This document shows positions 61,756 through 64,000 of a DNA stretch of 64,000 bases, piece by piece. Within the stretch, counting starts at the first letter, position 1. Each line of letters opens with the position of its first letter. A model generated the notes under the pieces. The model saw only the letters and a list, made by a program, of their open reading frames with translations. It was not told the origin of the DNA and made no database searches. The stretch is taken from the IMG/VR virus record IMGVR_UViG_3300037112_000094, positions 1 through 64,000 of that record. The stretch is one strand, 5' to 3'. The position numbers and the translations under genes were made by a program. This DNA comes from a virus.

Positions 61756-62316
61756 ATGGCCAAGCGTCCCGCCAAATACTGCGTCCAGCGAGAGCCTGTT
61801 GTCCAACCGCACGATCAGTCTATCAAAATAATCGCGCTGACTAGAGGCAAGACAACCGTTGTCGATGCAACCGACTACGAAAGGTTGATGATAAAAAACT
61901 GGGTTGCTCTCTGGGACGATCACACGAAATGCTTTTATGCCAGAGGCACGCATGGTGGAACGGGAATGCACCGATACATTCTTGGCATAACCGATCCAAA
62001 TGTGCAGGTAGACCACTGGGATGGCGATACTCTTAACAACCGCAGAATCAATCTTCGTGTGACCAATCAAAACGGCAACCGCCAAAATCGCGGCGTCTAC
62101 AAGAACACAAACAGCGGCCACGCTGGAGTTTCTTGGCGCGAACGAGATCAGGTCTGGATTGTGTACATAAACACTAATGGTAAACGCACTTATCTTGGAC
62201 AGTATAAAGAAGATGACAAACAAAAAGCCATAGATCGGCGCGTCGAGGCCGAACGCGAACAGCATGGCGAATTTGCTTTTGCGAATCGTCATAAAATTAC
62301 CACATGCCCACGTTAG
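61756..62316 (+). CDS. HNH-AP2 homing endonuclease
   Basis: A 186-residue protein behind TCGAGGTGGAATC. An N-terminal module (SIKIIALTRGKTTVVDATDY) leads to an HNH core with GMHRYILGI, VDHWDGDTLNNRRINLR. The AP2 domain follows (AGVSWRERDQVWIVYI, YLGQYKEDDKQKAIDRRVEA). It is inserted on the plus strand between minus-strand structural genes and overlaps the 3' end of one by 20 bp. Confidence 0.9.
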   Translation: MAKRPAKYCVQREPVVQPHDQSIKIIALTRGKTTVVDATDYERLMIKNWVALWDDHTKCFYARGTHGGTGMHRYILGITDPNVQVDHWDGDTLNNRRINLRVTNQNGNRQNRGVYKNTNSGHAGVSWRERDQVWIVYINTNGKRTYLGQYKEDDKQKAIDRRVEAEREQHGEFAFANRHKITTCPR

Positions 62317-63541
62317 CGCTGCCGTTTGTGTTCGTGAACGGCTCGCCTGCGTTGAACGGTACGCTCATTCCGGCCTTTGTGAAGTACAACTCCATCAAGT
62401 GCCGGTCCATAATCCTGATCTGTCTCAGCAAGTCCTTGTACTCCTCGTGATGAGCCTGAACAAGGAATTGCCAGTTTGCTCCGGAGCCGCGCTCCATGTC
62501 GTCGCCCTTCTGAGATTCCTTCCACAGCGACACCATCTCGTAAGCTCTCTCCTTCACAAGCTCTTCGGTGAGAGGGTACGGAAGAGTATCGGTAGGAGCC
62601 GTTAGCGCAGGCCAATTGGCTTGGCACGCGAACGTGTAAGGCAACTGGGTAATCGGATGCGGCCACAACTCGAAAAGCATCTGGCCGAGCGTCGGGCTCC
62701 CCGGCCTGTTGTCGATCTGAAACGGAACAACGTACTCAGGCTGGTCGAATATCTCGCGCTGTGGGTCCTCTTCCGAAAGATCAATCTGCGTGTAATCCCA
62801 CCAGTTCATCGCCTCGTCGTTGGTTGTGTCCCTAATGTTGAACCAGCGCTTAAAGTTCGGCGGCGCTGGATAGTAGGCTTGGTAGATCGCATACGGGCCG
62901 TTGAATTGCGGAGGCTCCATCCAAGGCCGGTCAATCGTGATCGTCGCGATCAGCGTGACCGAGAACGTGGCCGGAGTTCCTCCCTCGGCGAACGTGATCG
63001 ATGGGGTCTGGTAGTTGCTTCCCACAGCATTGACAATCGTCGGAAGCGTAACCGCCCCGCTCGCGTCGACGGTGATGATGACGGTCGCTGCCGCGCCGCC
63101 GCCGCTAAGGTCTGTGATCGGCACGGTGTAGGTTCCCGGCGTCTGTCCCGAGCCCGGAGTGAGCGTCGTGACGTATGCGACCGTCCCGTTGTTCCCCAAA
63201 GCGATGATGTTGTAGAGCGAGTAGTTTGGGCACCTGATCTGCTGCTGGGTGAGGAACGGAGGATAGGGGATTGGCGCGACCCACGCCATCGTCGCGGCCA
63301 CGTCGGCGGTGATGGTTGTGCTGAATGGATTGACCGTGATCGTGCCGGGGCTCAGGAACGAGTTTTGGGAGGTTGGTCCCCCGAGAAGATTAGCGGTTAA
63401 CCATCCTCCGGTGATGCACTGGAAGGAAAAAACGTTCTCATTTTGTATTTTCTGAAATGCCTCGTTAATCCTTGTCGCGGCAAGCCCGCGATTCATTCCC
63501 GGCACTCCAAGCATCTCTTGCACCATGTTCACGAAGGCCAT
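62297..63541 (-). CDS. Structural protein with inserted beta domain
   Basis: A 414-residue protein. The N-terminal helical part (LAATRINEAFQKIQNENVFSF) and the C-terminal helical part (EELVKERAYEMVSLWKESQK, EYKDLLRQIRIMDRHLMELY) flank a beta-rich insertion of about 70 residues with an Ig-like look (GTYTVPITDLSGGGAAATVI). The layout resembles the 442-residue protein at 49560 and may be a related adaptor. No enzymatic motif. Confidence 0.72.
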   Translation of the reverse strand: MAFVNMVQEMLGVPGMNRGLAATRINEAFQKIQNENVFSFQCITGGWLTANLLGGPTSQNSFLSPGTITVNPFSTTITADVAATMAWVAPIPYPPFLTQQQIRCPNYSLYNIIALGNNGTVAYVTTLTPGSGQTPGTYTVPITDLSGGGAAATVIITVDASGAVTLPTIVNAVGSNYQTPSITFAEGGTPATFSVTLIATITIDRPWMEPPQFNGPYAIYQAYYPAPPNFKRWFNIRDTTNDEAMNWWDYTQIDLSEEDPQREIFDQPEYVVPFQIDNRPGSPTLGQMLFELWPHPITQLPYTFACQANWPALTAPTDTLPYPLTEELVKERAYEMVSLWKESQKGDDMERGSGANWQFLVQAHHEEYKDLLRQIRIMDRHLMELYFTKAGMSVPFNAGEPFTNTNGSANVGMW

Positions 63542-63616
63542 TTAACTGCCTCCGATCATGGTAAAATCAGAAATCAGTGCGGCTCTCTGCTGCACAATCT
63601 CTTTCACGGAGAGACT

Positions 63617-64000
63617 ATGGAGCCCAGAGTGAAACGTCACCCTGTTGAGCAGCCGCTCGATCAGTCTATCAAACTCATTCCCCTCACAAAAGGTAAAACG
63701 GCCAGAGTTGATGCCTCTGAGTACGAGAGAATTAGCGCTAATAATTGGATGGCGACTTGGAATAAGTACACACGTTCCTACTATGCCCGCCGCTACAGCA
63801 AAGTCAAGGATGGACCGCCAAGACGTATGATCGCCATGCAGAACGAAGTCATGAGCAATGGAAAGATAAATGACCATGCAGACCGCAATACTCTGAATAA
63901 CGTGAAGAGCAATTTGCGTCCATCCACAGTTTCCCAAAATGGCGGGAACTGTGAGAAGAGAAAACACAATACGTCTGGATATAAAGGTGTGGTTTGGAAC
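63617..64000 (+). CDS. HNH-AP2-like homing protein, partial at right edge
   Basis: 128 residues are visible before the window ends. The start DQSIKLIPLTKGKTARVDAS closely parallels the protein at 61756. The HNH-equivalent region reads MIAMQNEVM and INDHADRNTLNNVKSNLR. The first His expected before the beta hairpin is replaced (MQN), so the nuclease may be weakened. SGYKGVVW at the edge begins the AP2 domain. GGAGAG precedes ATG 63617. Confidence 0.85.
   Translation, partial: MEPRVKRHPVEQPLDQSIKLIPLTKGKTARVDASEYERISANNWMATWNKYTRSYYARRYSKVKDGPPRRMIAMQNEVMSNGKINDHADRNTLNNVKSNLRPSTVSQNGGNCEKRKHNTSGYKGVVWN

Noticed and set aside
63542-63967. 141-codon minus-strand open frame at the right edge
   Set aside because: The plus strand here encodes a clear HNH-AP2 protein with a good SD; the minus frame is its shadow.

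Overview
The window is a contiguous piece of a large tailed-phage genome or a phage-derived contig. Virion, lysis and tail-fibre genes fill the right half. The left third is a dense tRNA region invaded by homing endonucleases. Most genes lie on the minus strand in tightly coupled operons with ATGA-type overlaps. The host is not named by any gene. A sedolisin-type peptidase, a SleB-type lysin and secreted proteins with Sec-type signals suggest a Gram-negative soil bacterium, possibly an acidobacterium; this is inference only. No capsid, portal or replication genes are visible.

Bases 1-5.5 kb hold small phage genes, the first tRNA block (11 genes) and an intact IS608-like tnpA/tnpB element. Bases 5.5-9.5 kb are the most unusual part. 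A Ro60-type TROVE/vWA gene is followed upstream, beyond two HNH genes, by seven RNAs packed into about 870 bp. All seven share an internal-loop helix (ACTGA facing CGACTA) closed by perfectly paired but unrelated terminal stems, and several carry tRNA-like bodies. I read this as a Ro/Y-RNA system with a tandem Y-RNA (YrlA-like) array.

Bases 9.5-19 kb carry about 27 further tRNA genes mixed with HNH and GIY-YIG endonucleases, a SprT-like zincin, a PTH2-like protein, an XRE regulator with a clear operator, and a truncated vWA gene. Together the tRNAs cover all 20 amino acids, including an initiator-like tRNA. Several are non-canonical: C at position 33, T-loops without TTC, or leucine tRNAs with short variable arms.

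Bases 19.4-28.7 kb hold small membrane proteins, a terminase-like ATPase, and a plus-strand operon of glycosyltransferases and methyltransferases that starts at a leaderless promoter, then a RecB/Cas4-like gene and an HNH-AP2 endonuclease. Bases 28.7-38.5 kb encode very large, probably virion-internal or injected proteins, including a polyvalent protein with ADP-ribosyltransferase-like domains. Within that gene an HNH gene lies antisense without breaking its frame. Bases 38.6-52.3 kb carry a TPR-FkbM-type methyltransferase, a fusion of a GH130-like propeller to a radical SAM domain, collagen-like and other fibre proteins, a 1771-residue tail protein and small basic proteins. Bases 52.4-64 kb hold a cell-wall hydrolase, a run of secreted proteins, a membrane-anchored S53 peptidase, a 1332-residue fibre with a signal peptide, further structural proteins and two HNH-AP2 genes.

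Several genes (14278, 17165, 18664, 21324, 30663, 32573) have a -10 box 6-7 nt before the start codon and no Shine-Dalgarno sequence, so leaderless initiation is probably common here alongside ordinary SD-led starts.
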